DNA of 34,104 nucleotides from Symbiodinium natans (lineage: Eukaryota > Sar > Dinophyceae > Suessiales > Symbiodiniaceae): NCBI GenBank assembly GCA_905221605.1, contig CAJNDS010001111.1, forward strand, positions 1-34,104. Direction: 5' to 3'. The position numbers and the translations under genes were made by a program. Below the pieces are notes generated by a model that worked only from the letters and a program-made list of their open reading frames with translations, ran no database searches and had not been told where the DNA came from. Each line of letters starts with the position of its first letter. Position 1 is the stretch's first letter. Positions 32,621 to 34,104 of the stretch are shown one piece after another.

Positions 32621-33608
32621 CCTGTTAACGCCTGGTCTGGATAACACTCGTCTTTTCATGAGTCTTACCGCTGGAGCTGGAACTAGATGCATGAGTCTTC
32701 TGTCTTCATCTCCAAGCCTAGGGTCTTTTCCCCATTATTATAATACGGGCTTTAAATGCGCGAGCTTATTTAATGTACGCCCGTAATATAATAATAGGGG
32801 CAAAGAGCTCCAAGACCCGGGTATTATGGTGTAGTTCTAATATTAATACGCCCGTATAAGGACTGAAAGGACGCATGAAGGGCGTAGTAATATTATGAAC
32901 GAAAGATGCGCACGAAACAAAATCATATGTGCGCACACAACACTCTTTTACTTTATATCCCGGGCGTCTATTTAGTACTTATTATGTGCCCGGGACATGA
33001 ATATAATAGTATTATTCTAAGGGCTTTTATTAGGCCCGTAACACTCTTTTTCTTCGTTCTTCATTCACTTCCCTTTATCTCTTCACTCTGTTCTCTATTC
33101 ATGCGTCGTGTTCGCTGGCTCACTTACTCCTTATAATAGAGAACGTGAAGAGAACATGTGAAGTGAATTACAAACGAATGCAATGAGTGCGTGAATTAAG
33201 TGAACATGTGAACGAAATGAGCGTACGAAATGTGCGGCATAATAGTAGTACGTTTTAATTGGCCGCACGCATGTACGCTACAATAATACTAAAAGGCTGT
33301 ATAATTTTAATATAAAATATAAGGACGTAAGGACGCATGATTTTATTATTAAAATTCAGGCTTTTAACGGGCTAGTTCGCGAGCATACTATTTTTTCTTT
33401 GTGGCTCGCTCGTTCGCCCGTAATGACAGTATATTTTAACGAGAGAACGAAGTGAACATATGAATTACAATGAGGCACGAAGCGTGAATTCATGTGTGAA
33501 CGAGTGAGCGGTTCATGCGTGCGCTCTCTCACACACACGCCCCTTTAATAATAATAAAAGCCCGCGCGTTTCCTTGCGTCTTTATTATTATTATGTAGGG
33601 GCTTATAG
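32621..33608. repeat. four-copy ~1 kb direct repeat, copy 4
   Basis: Full copy of 3047-4034. It diverges at cttatag, after which 33609-33837 holds one palindrome pair and no recognised gene. Confidence 0.92.
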
Positions 33609-33819
33609 GAAAATCCCGTTAATAATAAAATTCGTGCATGCATGCGTTTTTTTTATCTCTCTTTCACGCATGCCTTATTAAATGAACGAACAAAGGACAG
33701 GAATTATGAAGAGAATAGAATAATAAAGAAAGATAAAAGGAATAATAATCATAGCAAGATTTAATGCCGCGTCTTTAAATGCGCTATTCATTTTATCTTC
33801 GTGAAGACTCACGGGGGGC

Positions 33820-34017
33820 CCGTTCCCTTATATTTGGATGAATGAGTCCTTGATCCCTTTCCTAACATCAGCTGTCTTTTATCCTCCTGAAGAGCTCAAG
33901 GTTGGGTTTATCATAAAAGAAGCCCCTGGAAACGAAGGGTTTTTGGTGTTGACAGAAGAGAACGACCCGGCAGTAAACGCCCCATTCATTTATATCTTCG
34001 TTCGTTCACTTCTTAGT
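33820..34017 (+). other. unrecognised coding-like island
   Basis: Unlike its surroundings, this stretch has no palindromes and reads as ordinary protein in one plus-strand frame: upstream PYIW, then an ATG at 33838, LIPFLTSAVFYPPEELKVGF, IIKEAPGNEGFLVLTEEND and PAVNAPFIYIF. Codons use mixed third bases (CTC, GGG, GTG, AAC, GAC), whereas cox1 and cox3 are strongly AT-ending. After about 33990 the sequence returns to hairpin-type words. I do not recognise a family. A minus-strand frame is also partly open, so direction is uncertain. It may be a fragment of nuclear or other foreign origin, or an assembly join. Confidence 0.3.
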
Positions 34018-34104
34018 TGACTTCATGAGCCAGAATTCTAGCCCGTATGAATAAATGAATAAAAAGAGAGTGAAAGAAGTGAACAAATGAATAAGAGAAA
34101 GCGG

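Noticed and set aside
1-34104. CRISPR array
   Set aside because: Repeats are palindromes with irregular spacing and length; no constant repeat-spacer unit and no cas genes.
1-34104. cob, tRNA genes or transposase
   Set aside because: No PEWYF-type cob motif, no cloverleaf with conserved T-loop and no transposase motif recognised on reading both strands; a profile search could still find short fragments.

Overview
ORGANISM. The window looks like mitochondrial DNA of a dinoflagellate. The only convincing protein genes are cytochrome c oxidase subunits 1 and 3. No tRNA genes, no full-length rRNA and no cob were recognised. cox3 is split, with its last transmembrane helix encoded elsewhere, which is the known dinoflagellate arrangement joined by trans-splicing. 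Conserved Trp positions carry TAG and TGA codons, as expected where mRNAs are edited. The rest is a dense array of AT-rich palindromes with GC-rich tips. Genus cannot be decided from the sequence; a large repeat-rich genome as in Symbiodiniaceae would fit. LAYOUT. About 0-5.3 kb: palindrome arrays and non-palindromic islands. 5.52-6.23 kb (minus): cox3 helices I-VI, lying in the spacer of a large inverted repeat (781-2295 versus 7047-8561, with an inner pair 2522-2906 versus 6454-6838). 8.6-15.8 kb: repeats, a four-copy ~1 kb direct repeat, an odd homopurine insert (10815-10899) and islands. 15.83-17.27 kb (minus): a full-length cox1 copy broken by two in-frame TAA codons, a TGA at a conserved Trp and two frame changes. 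17.3-18.97 kb: repeats and islands. 18.97-21.70 kb and 28.05-30.78 kb: two near-identical 2.73 kb direct repeats, each carrying the cox3 helix VII exon on the plus strand. 21771-21870: a 100-base N gap. 22-28 kb and 30.8-33.6 kb: further repeats and islands, including copies of the window's first 414 bases. 33.82-34.02 kb: a short stretch of unlike composition that reads like protein-coding sequence. HOW IT WORKS TOGETHER. A complete COX3 message would need the helix I-VI transcript (minus strand) to be joined to a helix VII transcript (plus strand, two copies). cox1 and cox3 as written cannot be translated straight through: they need editing, are pseudogene copies, or contain assembly errors. 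The long repeats are joined in different orders, so the molecule looks recombinogenic. MAIN NEW OBSERVATION. Many palindromes share one tip design. Immediately inside complementary arms of variable sequence sits C-RY-GCR...TT-RY, in which the two RY dinucleotides are reverse complements of each other. All four combinations (AT/AT, AC/GT, GT/AC, GC/GC) occur, that is, compensatory variation at two positions beside a constant unpaired C.
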